Assembly: GCA_913031285.1 (NCBI GenBank)
Contig: CAJWEI010000036.1
Coordinates: forward strand, 1-35,420
Direction of reading: 5' to 3'
Length of the DNA: 35,420 nt
Source of the DNA: an uncultured Alphaproteobacteria bacterium
GTDB taxonomy: Bacteria > Pseudomonadota > Alphaproteobacteria > Rhodobacterales > Rhodobacteraceae
Below are positions 1 through 7,710 of this stretch, piece after piece. How positions within the stretch are numbered: the stretch's first letter is position 1; each line of letters starts with the position of its first letter. A program made the position numbers and the translations under genes. Below the pieces are notes generated by a model that saw only the letters and a list, made by a program, of their open reading frames with translations, had not been told where the DNA came from and made no database searches.

Positions 1-52
1 CAACTGACTTTTAATCAGTGGGTCGCAGGTTCGAATCCTGCACGGCTCACCA
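1..52 (+). tRNA. trnK: tRNA-Lys (TTT), 5' end cut off by window edge
   Basis: The sequence shows the 3' part of a tRNA: an anticodon arm with stem ACTGA/TCAGT and loop CTTTTAA, which places TTT (lysine) at the anticodon, then a T arm GCAGG-TTCGAAT-CCTGC at 25-41, the 3' acceptor strand ACGGCTC at 42-48, discriminator A and an encoded CCA at 50-52. The acceptor 5' strand and D arm lie outside the window. All standard T-loop bases are present, so there is no sign of decay. Confidence 0.95.
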
Positions 53-59
53 CTATTTC

Positions 60-91
60 AAAGGCTTAGCGTAAAGCATGCAGAGCCTTTT
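60..91 (+). terminator. Possible terminator after tRNA-Lys
   Basis: A 7-bp perfect inverted repeat, AAAGGCT at 60-66 and AGCCTTT at 84-90, with a 17-base loop, lies 8 bases after the tRNA CCA and continues into a T-rich run (TTTTGTATTTT). The position right behind a tRNA supports a terminator, but the loop is long and the stem has only three G-C pairs, so the call is moderate. From here to 348 no other gene is apparent. Confidence 0.45.
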
Positions 92-348
92 GTATTTTAG
101 TGATACAAAGTGTAGTAGAAGTACGGACTTTTCCATAGTGGCATAAGTATTTTTACACTGCTCAAAATCCTTACCTGTGATAAAAAATTGCAATCTTTGC
201 TCCCAGTGAGCTGCAATGCTTAAAACATGGGCATCCCATCATACTCTGCGCACCTTGGAACGTGAGCCTAGAAATAAATACAGATATTACCTTCAATAAA
301 AACTCAGTTATGCTAAGAATACGGAGTTACAGAAATTGGGACGATTTA

Positions 349-1332
349 ATGGAAAATACGTTGCGTTGGGGTGTTTTGGGAGCCTCAAAATTTGCACTTG
401 AGCATATGCTTCCGGCTATGCAGCTTGCCAAAAGAACAAAGTGTGTGGCTTTAGCAACGTCAAAATATAAAAATGCCAAAGCCTTTTTAAGTATCAATCC
501 AGAAATAACTTTACATGAAAGCTATGACCTTCTTCTTGAGGACGTAAATGTAGATGCGATCTACATACCCTTGCCAAACCATATACATGTACGGTGGGCA
601 AGGAAAGCTATTGAAGCTGGAAAACACGTGCTGTGTGAAAAGCCTATTGCTCTTCAAGCTGATGAAATAGATGAACTCATTCGCATGCGAGATACTTCGG
701 GTCTACTGTTGGCCGAAGCCTACATGATTGTACATCACCCACAATGGCAACATGCTAAAGAGCTGCTGCAGTCAGGCGTCATTGGAGAGTTGATACAAGT
801 AGATGGTGTTTTCTCGTACAATAATAGAAGCGATCCAAAAAACATACGTAACAACTCCGCAACGGGTGGAGGTAGTCTGCCTGATATAGGTGTTTATACC
901 TTTGGTTCCACACGATTTATGACTGAGGAAGAACCTGAAGAAATTCTTCATTCTTCAATTTCTTGGGAGAATGGCGTGGACGTTTGGGCCAATGTGTCAG
1001 CAAGGTTTCCATCCTTTCGTTTCCTAGGTGTAACTTCAATGAGGATGCAAGCGAGACAGGAAATGAACTTTCAGGGAACGGATGGTTTAATTCGCCTGAC
1101 TGCTCCTTTTAATCCGCAAGTTTTTGGTCAGGCTGAAGTGCATTTATTCAAGGAAGAGGGCAATCTTCAGACCTTTAGTTTTCCAGGAGAGAACCACTAC
1201 GTAAACCAGTTAGAAGCTTTTTCTTCATCAGTTAAAGATGGAACTGACTATCCTTGTTCATTAGAGTTTTCAAAAGGAACTCAGCGCATGATTGACATGG
1301 TTTTCGCAAAAGAATTATTAAAAAACCCATAG
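349..1332 (+). CDS. Gfo/Idh/MocA family NAD(P)-dependent dehydrogenase
   Basis: 327-residue cytoplasmic oxidoreductase of the glucose-fructose oxidoreductase/dihydrodiol dehydrogenase type. It has an N-terminal Rossmann domain starting WGVLGAS (residues 7-13), the family EKP motif (97-99, Lys98 being the expected catalytic lysine) and a C-terminal alpha/beta substrate domain with GGGSLPDIGVY, where Asp179 and Tyr183 sit at the usual active-site positions. The reading frame is open further upstream (to a GTG at 262 and an ATG at 310). I chose the ATG at 349 because homologues start shortly before the Rossmann strand; the ribosome site (GGGA) is weak. It stands alone, with a non-coding gap on both sides, so the substrate (a sugar, polyol or cyclic diol) cannot be read from context. 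Function class is secure, substrate is not. Confidence 0.88.
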   Translation: MENTLRWGVLGASKFALEHMLPAMQLAKRTKCVALATSKYKNAKAFLSINPEITLHESYDLLLEDVNVDAIYIPLPNHIHVRWARKAIEAGKHVLCEKPIALQADEIDELIRMRDTSGLLLAEAYMIVHHPQWQHAKELLQSGVIGELIQVDGVFSYNNRSDPKNIRNNSATGGGSLPDIGVYTFGSTRFMTEEEPEEILHSSISWENGVDVWANVSARFPSFRFLGVTSMRMQARQEMNFQGTDGLIRLTAPFNPQVFGQAEVHLFKEEGNLQTFSFPGENHYVNQLEAFSSSVKDGTDYPCSLEFSKGTQRMIDMVFAKELLKNP

Positions 1333-1559
1333 AAACCTCAGCATGATTTTTAATCGATCACTACCTGCATCCTATAAATAAAATTTTCTCAAGTATGAAA
1401 TATAAAATGCGAATAGCCCTATGCGGATCATCCATTCACTTATAGCTATTCTTGGCACAAAGGTGGGGCCTCACCGTAGTAAACAATTCTAGTCAGAAGG
1501 TATCTTTACGGCCGCAGTCCTGTTCAGATAGTGTTTGGTATAAATTATCTGAGTGAAGC

Positions 1560-1877
1560 ATGGAAAATGCAGATTGGTCAGTCATAAAAAATATGCCTAA
1601 AGATGGCTGCGCAGATGAATTTAAAGAGGCTGTTAAGCGGTTATTAGAGATCGTGAATAAGCTTGATATTACCAAGAGTTTGATGGGGTTAGATACAGGT
1701 GAGACCGTTCAGATTAGTAGGATACCCAGCATCGATGCTATAGTTGAAGGCCAAATTGAGGGGCTTGGTTGGCTCGATAGTGTGGAACATCTGTTGGAAA
1801 AAGACGCAGAAGGCAGTCGCACGCGAGCCTACTCTGGTTTAGAGATAGATATGCCTCATTCTTTTCAAGTCGGTTAG
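1560..1877 (+). CDS. Unknown ~105-residue protein, paralogue of the protein at 3024-3326
   Basis: I do not recognise this gene with certainty. The product is small, acidic, soluble and without signal peptide. It begins NADWSVIKNMPKDGC and contains LDTGE, IDAIVEGQIEGLGWLDSV and HLLEK blocks that recur, in the same order and spacing, in the protein at 3024-3326; about half of the aligned residues are identical by eye. An opening strand ending in a helix (DEFKEAVKRLLEIV) and a C-terminal WLDSVEHLLEK helix would fit a dimeric alpha/beta-barrel (ABM/stress-responsive-like) fold, but that is a guess. Conservation between the two copies shows it is a real gene. No clear Shine-Dalgarno sequence precedes the ATG. 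It faces the SDR gene on the other strand. Confidence 0.72.
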   Translation: MENADWSVIKNMPKDGCADEFKEAVKRLLEIVNKLDITKSLMGLDTGETVQISRIPSIDAIVEGQIEGLGWLDSVEHLLEKDAEGSRTRAYSGLEIDMPHSFQVG

Positions 1878-1968
1878 ATGCTAAGGAGCACCATCGTGGT
1901 AGAACTAGCCTTTGCGGTAACACTATGCGCATAGGCTAGAATTTATACGAGTAGATTTGGGAGATTAA

Positions 1969-2913
1969 TTAAATTCGGAAGCCCTTAAAATACTCCTCCA
2001 TGTCAGAGCCTTTGATGTTAGTGTCTGAGAGTTTCCAAGGCAAAGTTTTGGAATTGTAATCCTCAAGGTTAATTTCTTGCTGATTTTGAAAATGTACTTT
2101 ATTTGCCAGGCTCCTAAAAAACTTTGATTCTTCAATCTTAGTCGCAGTAACTTCCCCGTTAGGATCGTTATCATGAACAAAGCCATATTTTTCTGCTAGT
2201 TCCCCAGTAAACACTATTTTCCCATTCATGTTATTTAGTTCACTCACCGATGCTTGATCGAATAGAGATAGTACAGCGCGCCCAACAAAAACCGTGTTTT
2301 CAGCGCCTGGCCATTTCATAAATTCAGTATTGCAGCCCCCTTGAGGGTGCAGTGTAACGGTTTGTACGCCATGTTCTCGCAATTCAATGGCCATATCAGC
2401 GGTGAGTTTATCCATACCCGCGTGAGCTACTCCGTAGGCAACATCAAACGCGTAAATAAAGCTTCCTAAACTAGAAGTTTGAACGATAATGCCTGCCTTT
2501 CTTTCTACCATTATCGGCGCAACAAATTTGCTCATCACGTAGGAGCTTCTAACGCCAATATTCATGGCTTCATCAAACACAGCCGTAGGACGTTCCCAAA
2601 ATGGTTTTCCAAAATGAGGCGCGATGGCTACGAGACCGCCATATGAACTATTAACCAAAGCATCGACTTTACCCTCATTAGCATAGACAATAGACACGAA
2701 CTGCTCGACTGCAGCATCGTCGTTTTGGTCTAAGACGTAGGGCACAACAAATCCGCCTGTATCATTTTCAGACGCTTCATGAGACAGTTCATGAAGAGCT
2801 CTACCATTTCGCGCTGTCGAATATACTTTGTAGCCGCCTTCTCTGGCTAAGGTAAGTGCAATCCCACGTCCCAATCCTCGAGATGCACCTGTAACAATAG
2901 CAACCTTTCGCAT
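1969..2913 (-). CDS. SDR-family oxidoreductase, DHRS1-like, with YxxxH in place of YxxxK
   Basis: 314-residue short-chain dehydrogenase/reductase of the DHRS1 type (length matches that subgroup). The cofactor motif TGASRGLG is at residues 8-15, the active-site serines SS at 147-148 and the catalytic tyrosine at 160 in AYGVAH. The lysine expected four residues later is His164; re-reading the codons (tac gga gta gct cac) confirms it, so the enzyme is either altered in mechanism or non-catalytic. The NNAG-type strand motif is NSSYGG and the post-sheet PG is PQG. The start is ATG at 2913 with an AAAGG ribosome site; the open frame continues upstream but adds no SDR sequence. Two paralogous small genes lie on either side, on the opposite strand, the right one divergent with about 110 bases between start codons. 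Confidence 0.88.
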   Translation of the reverse strand: MRKVAIVTGASRGLGRGIALTLAREGGYKVYSTARNGRALHELSHEASENDTGGFVVPYVLDQNDDAAVEQFVSIVYANEGKVDALVNSSYGGLVAIAPHFGKPFWERPTAVFDEAMNIGVRSSYVMSKFVAPIMVERKAGIIVQTSSLGSFIYAFDVAYGVAHAGMDKLTADMAIELREHGVQTVTLHPQGGCNTEFMKWPGAENTVFVGRAVLSLFDQASVSELNNMNGKIVFTGELAEKYGFVHDNDPNGEVTATKIEESKFFRSLANKVHFQNQQEINLEDYNSKTLPWKLSDTNIKGSDMEEYFKGFRI

Positions 2914-3023
2914 TATAATACCTTTCAGAAGATTATGTCTTAAAGATAATATCATGTATATATAACATGGTTCAAATATTCTTTAAAAAAGTTGACTTAA
3001 TCGCGGTAAAGGTGGAGTGGCAA

Positions 3024-3326
3024 ATGTCCGAAGTAATATGGTCGATAATAAAATATAAACCCAAGGAAGGTTGCGAGGATGAATTTGTTGAAGCTTTAAG
3101 GTGTTTGGGAAATATGATGAGTGAAAATAAGCCTTATGAGTTTCTGAATGAGTTCATAAGGCTTGATACTGGAGAGTTTGCCCAAATTGCACGTATGCCA
3201 AACTTGGATGCCTTGATTGATGGTCAAGTTAGAGGTCTGACTTGGCTGGATAGTGTAGATCATCTTTTAGAGAAGTATGAAGATGATAGTAGGACTGACG
3301 CATTTTCTGGGTTTACTATAGAATAA
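3024..3326 (+). CDS. Unknown ~100-residue protein, paralogue of the protein at 1560-1877
   Basis: Product of 100 residues, not recognised as a named family. It begins MSEVIWSIIKYKPKEGC and carries RLDTGE, LDALIDGQVRGLTWLDSV and DHLLEK blocks matching the gene at 1560. The main difference is a few extra residues in the middle (around NKPYEFLNEF). The open frame extends 19 codons upstream, but the ATG at 3024 is preceded by a good ribosome site (GGTGGAG at 3011-3017), and this start aligns with the paralogue. It is transcribed divergently from the SDR gene, so both could share a promoter region between 2914 and 3023. A role with the SDR as substrate carrier, small barrel oxygenase or partner is speculation. 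Confidence 0.75.
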   Translation: MSEVIWSIIKYKPKEGCEDEFVEALRCLGNMMSENKPYEFLNEFIRLDTGEFAQIARMPNLDALIDGQVRGLTWLDSVDHLLEKYEDDSRTDAFSGFTIE

Positions 3327-3666
3327 ATCCACTTTCATGTAGAAATCTAATATTTTAAAGGCCAACTTTAATATTCTGGCTGAACCTCTTTAATTTTCAG
3401 ATTTACAGTTTCACTCGCGTATTTTTAATCGTACGGTGATTGCCGTGACTTTTCTACTTTAGCAAAAAATACTAATCAACATTTAACTTCATGGATTTGG
3501 CTCAGATTGGCCAGTGTGTCAGGGATCCAAATCTTAATTTACAGGAACAAGCTTACGGGGACCATACCGATAACAATAATCCTCACCAATCGGATTGGGA
3601 CAATGGCGTTAGCAGACTTTTTACCCCAGATTGTTTGAGGATTAAGTGAGATGGGAAGATTGAGAG
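3327..3666. other. 340-base AT-rich gap with one short open frame
   Basis: No recognisable gene. The only notable content is a 52-codon ATG frame at 3491-3649 (plus strand, starting MDLAQIGQCV, ending DCLRIK) that stops 17 bases before the 2OG oxygenase start. It has no Shine-Dalgarno sequence, no signal peptide and no family resemblance I can see, and may be chance or a leader. The gap probably carries the promoter of the oxygenase gene. Confidence 0.4.
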
Positions 3667-4614
3667 ATGACTTTTGAACTTAACGCTATTCCAATTATCG
3701 ACGTTGGGTCGATTAATCAGGAAATTCCGCCATCTGGTTTGGCTGACGCTTTCTACCAAGCGTATAATAAAATGGGCTTTAGCTATATTGTCAATCACGG
3801 CATCGACCCTATTTTAATAGATAGCATTTTTAAAGCGTCACACAGGTTTCATGCTCTCCCTCTTAAGGAAAAAATAAAGTTAAATCTTGATCACAAACAT
3901 CGCGGATATATTGCGATCAATACCTCCACGGATGTGAATTCGAAACTTGCCGAGGTAAATAAGCCTAATCAATCAGCAAGCTTTATGATGATGCGTGAAG
4001 ACAAAGTAGAAAGTGATGATGTTTACCTTTCCGGGCCTAATCAGTGGCCAGAACTTGATGGCTTTCGTACGACTTTGGAGAAATATAATTCTAAACTAGA
4101 GTTACTAGCTTATCAACTATTGCGACTTGCACTTCTGTCAGCAGGTGCACAAGACTTATCTGTAATGGAAAGATTTGCGCCGGCAACTACTTGGCTTCGT
4201 TTGTTACATTATCCATCCTTGGCGAAAAGCAGTTCGCAAGATCTCTATAGTTCAGCGCCACATACAGATTTTGGATGCCTCACAATTTTAGCACAAGATG
4301 ATGTTGGGGGCTTACAAGTTCAGTCACCTGAAGGCCTTTGGCTAGATGTCCCAAAACTGGAAAATAGTTTTGTAGTTAATGTTGGGGATATGCTTCATAG
4401 AATGACGAACGGTCGGTTACGCTCCACGCCGCATCGCGTAATCAATAAATCAGGTCAAGAGAGGTATTCATGCCCATTTTTTTATGATCCTAATGTTAGC
4501 CTAAATGTACGACCATTGAGAGGAACAGGAGAGCCTATATTTAAAACTATAAACTTTGGTGAATTTTTAAAAAAAGAGCTTGGTGCTTCGTACGAGAAAC
4601 ACAAAAATAATTAA
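3667..4614 (+). CDS. 2OG-Fe(II) dioxygenase, isopenicillin-N-synthase-like
   Basis: 315-residue non-haem iron oxygenase. The N-terminal DIOX_N region (IPIIDVGS at 8-15, then GFSYIVNHGID) precedes the double-stranded beta-helix core. The iron triad is visible as HTD (His199, Asp201) and His256 in STPHRVIN, and RYS (Arg266, Ser268) is the usual 2-oxoglutarate carboxylate clamp, so it should be an active 2OG-dependent hydroxylase/desaturase and not a cofactor-free IPNS. Length and layout are typical of bacterial relatives of gibberellin/ethylene-forming oxygenases. The ATG at 3667 has a GAGAG ribosome site. It is convergent with the glutamine-synthetase-like gene and separated from the SDR block by 340 bases. 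The substrate is unknown. Confidence 0.88.
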   Translation: MTFELNAIPIIDVGSINQEIPPSGLADAFYQAYNKMGFSYIVNHGIDPILIDSIFKASHRFHALPLKEKIKLNLDHKHRGYIAINTSTDVNSKLAEVNKPNQSASFMMMREDKVESDDVYLSGPNQWPELDGFRTTLEKYNSKLELLAYQLLRLALLSAGAQDLSVMERFAPATTWLRLLHYPSLAKSSSQDLYSSAPHTDFGCLTILAQDDVGGLQVQSPEGLWLDVPKLENSFVVNVGDMLHRMTNGRLRSTPHRVINKSGQERYSCPFFYDPNVSLNVRPLRGTGEPIFKTINFGEFLKKELGASYEKHKNN

Positions 4615-4710
4615 CATACTATTATGCCCTCTAGATTGGCATTCTACCATTTCATCATAATGTTTTATGGGCACATTTTTAGCTAAAACCTTTGTCATTT
4701 TTCCAACGCA

Positions 4711-6012
4711 TTAATAGGTTGTTTCATATAATTCACACCGATCTCCATCATCCATATTTGCGAGATGAGAAATTTCCGAAGTCTTGTGAGACAGATAGAC
4801 AGGTAAAAAATTGTCTGGAAACCATTTTGACAGTATTGGGTTGGTACGCATTCGCTCAAGAGCGTCTTCAAGTGTCTCTGGAAGGCGTATAAATCCGCGA
4901 TTGCCAAGCTCATCTGCAGATAACAACGACAAATCTTCTTCCGATGGCTTAGGCGCTGTGAGTCCATCTTCAATTCCCTGAACACCAGCATGGACAATTG
5001 CAGCCAACGCAAGGTGGGGACAGGCTGAGGCATCTGCTGCGCGATACTCTATATTAAACTGGCGTTCTTTTTCTAATGGATCTTTTACAGTTGTTGGGCA
5101 TATTCGAAGCGATGCTTCGCGGTCTTGAAAACCCAAATTGTTGTAAGCAGCTGACCAGCGGTGAGGGGTTAACCGGAGATAGGAAATTACGGACGGAGCC
5201 GTAAATGCAATGATACTATCCAGATATTTCAAAATACCTGCTGAAAATGCGCTCGTAATTTCAGACATACCACAGTCGCCTGCTGCATCATAGGTTTTTG
5301 GGTTACCCTCCAGATCAAGAAAGCTCATATGAATGTGAACCCCGTTCCCAACGCTGTTTGGATCACGGAGTGGGGTAAAAGTTGCCTCTTCATTCAGAAA
5401 ACGTGCTGTGGATCGCGTAATTTCACGTACCATAACTGCGGCATCTGCTGCGCGAATACCTAGCTCCGGGCCGATAACAACTTCATATTGTTCAGGTCCA
5501 TATTCTTTCATAATACTATCAGGCTTTAAACCTGCAGCACTTATCTGAGCTATAATTGACTCGCAAAGATCGCGCTGGTGTTCAAAGCCTGAACGCCCAA
5601 ATCCCTCTCCCGCAAGGCCACTTTTTGATTTAATTTGGAATTCGTGTTCAAAAGCGGCCAAGAGCTTTACACCCGCAACTTCTTTTAGCCGATTGAGGGC
5701 TGAGCGAAGTAGGGAGCGCGTGCAAAAGTCCCAGGGTTGACCGTCTAAAGTGACAATATCTCCAAGTATAAACCGCTCTGTCCTAGTTGCGAATTCTAGG
5801 TCAACTTTTGTGCCTTCATCTGGGACTAAAAGTAGATCACCCAGAGCCCCAAAAGGGCTATCTGCGATACCGTCAAAACAATTGATCTGAACGTTTGTAG
5901 GTGTCCAACCCACCCCTCTTTCAAGTCGTCGGCTCAAATCTGAAACTGGGAAAGCCTTACCGCGCACTTTGCCAGCCAAATCACAGGTAGCTGCGAATAT
6001 TAAGGGCGTCAT
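4711..6012 (-). CDS. Glutamine synthetase family ligase (gamma-glutamyl-amine/GlnA-like)
   Basis: 433-residue ATP-dependent glutamate-amine ligase fold, shorter than assimilatory GS-I (~470) and close to PuuA/GlnA-like gamma-glutamyl-amide synthetases. Visible catalytic motifs are FEHEF (Glu122, Glu124), EYGPEQYEVV (170-179), NGVHIHMS (223-230, metal and ATP histidines), the PHRWSAAYNN arginine loop and EYRAADASACPH. No adenylylation-tyrosine motif was recognised. It overlaps the 3' end of the upstream rpiR-type gene by ATGA, so the two are co-translated and the regulator likely controls it. Divergence from formyl/amide hydrolases suggests it captures released ammonia, or gammaglutamylates an amine substrate. 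Which amine it accepts cannot be read from sequence. Confidence 0.88.
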   Translation of the reverse strand: MTPLIFAATCDLAGKVRGKAFPVSDLSRRLERGVGWTPTNVQINCFDGIADSPFGALGDLLLVPDEGTKVDLEFATRTERFILGDIVTLDGQPWDFCTRSLLRSALNRLKEVAGVKLLAAFEHEFQIKSKSGLAGEGFGRSGFEHQRDLCESIIAQISAAGLKPDSIMKEYGPEQYEVVIGPELGIRAADAAVMVREITRSTARFLNEEATFTPLRDPNSVGNGVHIHMSFLDLEGNPKTYDAAGDCGMSEITSAFSAGILKYLDSIIAFTAPSVISYLRLTPHRWSAAYNNLGFQDREASLRICPTTVKDPLEKERQFNIEYRAADASACPHLALAAIVHAGVQGIEDGLTAPKPSEEDLSLLSADELGNRGFIRLPETLEDALERMRTNPILSKWFPDNFLPVYLSHKTSEISHLANMDDGDRCELYETTY

Positions 6013-6857
6013 TTATCGTCCTCCAATTGCTTCTTGCGGGCTCTATCCCAGGCTTCGATACGTTGTCTGGTGCTATCCCAATTTTCTTCTGCAACACGCG
6101 CAACTAGCGCTTCAGTGACCGCGAGCGCTGCACTGTAGCTATCCCAGATCGTTCCAGTATCGATAGGAATCGCTAAAACTTCTGATGAATAGCGGTTCGC
6201 TGGTGACAGCCATTTATCTGTCATCAAAATGACTTGAGCTTTATAGTCAATTGACGCTTGTTTTGCCAAGTGCGTCAGGTTTGGCTGGTATCTGCGAAAG
6301 TCTGCCAAAAAGAAAATATCTCCTGGTTTCATCCGCAAAAGATATTCTGGCCAACTCTCTGGATCGCGTGGAATATGATATACTCCTTTACGTGCTTGGC
6401 GCAGGTGAAATGACAAATGTGTTGCCAAGGTATCGCTGATTCGTCCACCAAGAGCATAAATATCTCGTTTTGGATCACTCATTAGGTCAGCAATGCGTTC
6501 AAATTGCCCTTCTGTGACTGCTTTTGCTGAAACTTGCATCTGCTCTGCTGCACGAAGCGTAAATTCTGCAAGATATCCACCCTCTATCCGCCGACCTGTT
6601 TCATGAAGTTCTAATGGTGAATTATCGCCTCCTTTTAATTCTCTAATCAGTCGGCGTTGCATCTCTTGATAGCCCGATAAACCTATTTTGGTAACAAAAC
6701 GGGAAATCGACGGAGGCGAAACTTCGGCTCTTTCTGCTAACTCCTGTATTGTGATTAAACCAGCGAAGGGGTAATCAGATAATAAAGCAGACGCAAGTTT
6801 ACGCTCGGATTGCGTCAGTGTCCCGGAGTTCTTTTCGATTTGGTCACGGATCAACAT
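6009..6857 (-). CDS. RpiR-family transcriptional regulator (HTH + SIS)
   Basis: 282-residue regulator with an N-terminal HTH_6 domain (recognition region TIQELAERAEVSPPSISRFV, residues 36-55) followed by a SIS sugar-isomerase-fold ligand domain (roughly 115-250, containing YALGGRISDTLA). RpiR proteins usually respond to a phosphosugar or small metabolite and act as repressor or activator. The start is taken as the ATG at 6857; a TTG at 6893 is in frame but would add 12 residues with no family support. No good ribosome site is seen before either. It is first in a minus-strand unit with the GS-like gene and divergent from the hydrolase/ABC operon, the usual arrangement for a local regulator of both. 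The AT-rich repeats in the intergenic space are the likely operator. Confidence 0.9.
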   Translation of the reverse strand: MLIRDQIEKNSGTLTQSERKLASALLSDYPFAGLITIQELAERAEVSPPSISRFVTKIGLSGYQEMQRRLIRELKGGDNSPLELHETGRRIEGGYLAEFTLRAAEQMQVSAKAVTEGQFERIADLMSDPKRDIYALGGRISDTLATHLSFHLRQARKGVYHIPRDPESWPEYLLRMKPGDIFFLADFRRYQPNLTHLAKQASIDYKAQVILMTDKWLSPANRYSSEVLAIPIDTGTIWDSYSAALAVTEALVARVAEENWDSTRQRIEAWDRARKKQLEDDK

Positions 6858-6870
6858 AGAAGAACAAATG

Positions 6871-6935
6871 ATAGTAAATAAAATTTCAGTCAATAAAATT
6901 TTATTTGACAGTGGAAATTTATTTTCATTAGCTAT
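6871..6935. promoter_or_regulatory. Divergent promoter/operator region with repeated AATAAAATTT boxes
   Basis: The ~80 bases between the RpiR-type gene and the hydrolase operon hold two exact copies of AATAAAATTT (6877-6886 and 6892-6901, 15 bases apart) and a related box GAAATTTATTTTCA at 6914-6927. A TTGACA matching the -35 consensus lies at 6905-6910 for rightward transcription. A weak -10 (near 6928-6934) would put the transcript start close to the ATG at 6940. Operator assignment to the neighbouring RpiR protein is inference. Confidence 0.5.
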
Positions 6936-6939
6936 TGAG

Positions 6940-7710
6940 ATGACCTTTACCTCTCAATTCACATTGTTGACCGAAATAGACCCTGATCCTGTCGAGCTGG
7001 TTAATGCCTCCAGTCAGGTGCCATTATTGTTACTCTGCGAACATGCTGGACATGCCATTCCAAAATCTCTTAAAAACCTAGGACTTGATAAATCGACGCT
7101 TTCAAGTCACCGCGCTTGGGACATCGGTGCGGAAACCCTTGCGCGTAAACTCGCTCAGAGAATAAATGCGCCTTTAATACTGCAGCGCTACAGTCGACTG
7201 GTTATAGATCCTAACCGACCGCCAGGAAGCAGTGAATCAATTCCGGAAATTAGTGATAGAATTGAAATTTCTGCAAATAAAAATCTGGACTTCAATGAAA
7301 GAGAGGCGCGCAGGCAAGCGATTTTTGAGCCCATGGATCAAGCCATCCAAGCAGCGTTTGACTTCAGTGAACGCAAAGCTGCTTTTTCAATTCACTCGTA
7401 CACGCCAGTCTTTGACGGTCATGAACGAGAATGGAACGCTGGGTTTCTGTCTCGTAAAAGTCTCTCTACTGCCGAATCTTTGATTAATTCTGTTGCGCAA
7501 ATGAAACCAGATTTAAATCTAGCAATTAATCAACCTTACCAAATTGATGATGAAACGGACTGGTTTATTCCGCAACACGCCGAAAAAAGGCTGCTGCCGC
7601 ATTGCCTGATTGAAATACGAAATGATCAAATCAACCATGAGACTGGGGTCTCCCAATGGGTAAAACTTCTCGCCAAAGCGATCAATGATTTGATGAAAGG
7701 GTTATTATGA
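6940..7710 (+). CDS. N-formylglutamate amidohydrolase family protein
   Basis: 256-residue metal-dependent amidohydrolase (FGase family). Key blocks are LLLCEHAGHAIP (residues 31-41, with the expected zinc His/Glu), SSHRAWDIGAE (55-65), YSRLVIDPNRP (84-94) and IHSYTPVF further on. In the histidine pathway this family splits N-formyl-glutamate to formate and glutamate. Here no hut gene is near, so an N-formyl or other N-acyl amino acid is equally possible. The ATG at 6940 is chosen because the family starts near here; an in-frame ATG at 6868 would overlap the operator region. The stop overlaps the next gene by ATGA, which indicates translational coupling. It is the first gene of the plus-strand operon. 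Confidence 0.88.
   Translation: MTFTSQFTLLTEIDPDPVELVNASSQVPLLLLCEHAGHAIPKSLKNLGLDKSTLSSHRAWDIGAETLARKLAQRINAPLILQRYSRLVIDPNRPPGSSESIPEISDRIEISANKNLDFNEREARRQAIFEPMDQAIQAAFDFSERKAAFSIHSYTPVFDGHEREWNAGFLSRKSLSTAESLINSVAQMKPDLNLAINQPYQIDDETDWFIPQHAEKRLLPHCLIEIRNDQINHETGVSQWVKLLAKAINDLMKGLL

Noticed and set aside
1456-1476. Inverted GGTGGGG/CCTCACC sequence as a terminator
   Set aside because: The arms leave no loop, contain a mismatch, and no T run follows.
1965-2186. Open frame on the minus strand inside the SDR gene
   Set aside because: It is a shifted-frame shadow of the SDR coding sequence, with no family resemblance or ribosome site.
4623-4680. Possible bidirectional terminator between the 2OG oxygenase and GS-like genes (GCCC...GGGC followed by T run)
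   Set aside because: Only about five paired bases over a loop of more than 40; not convincing as a hairpin.
6940-7710. hutG of a histidine-utilisation operon
   Set aside because: No hutH, hutU, hutI or hutC gene is present on either side.
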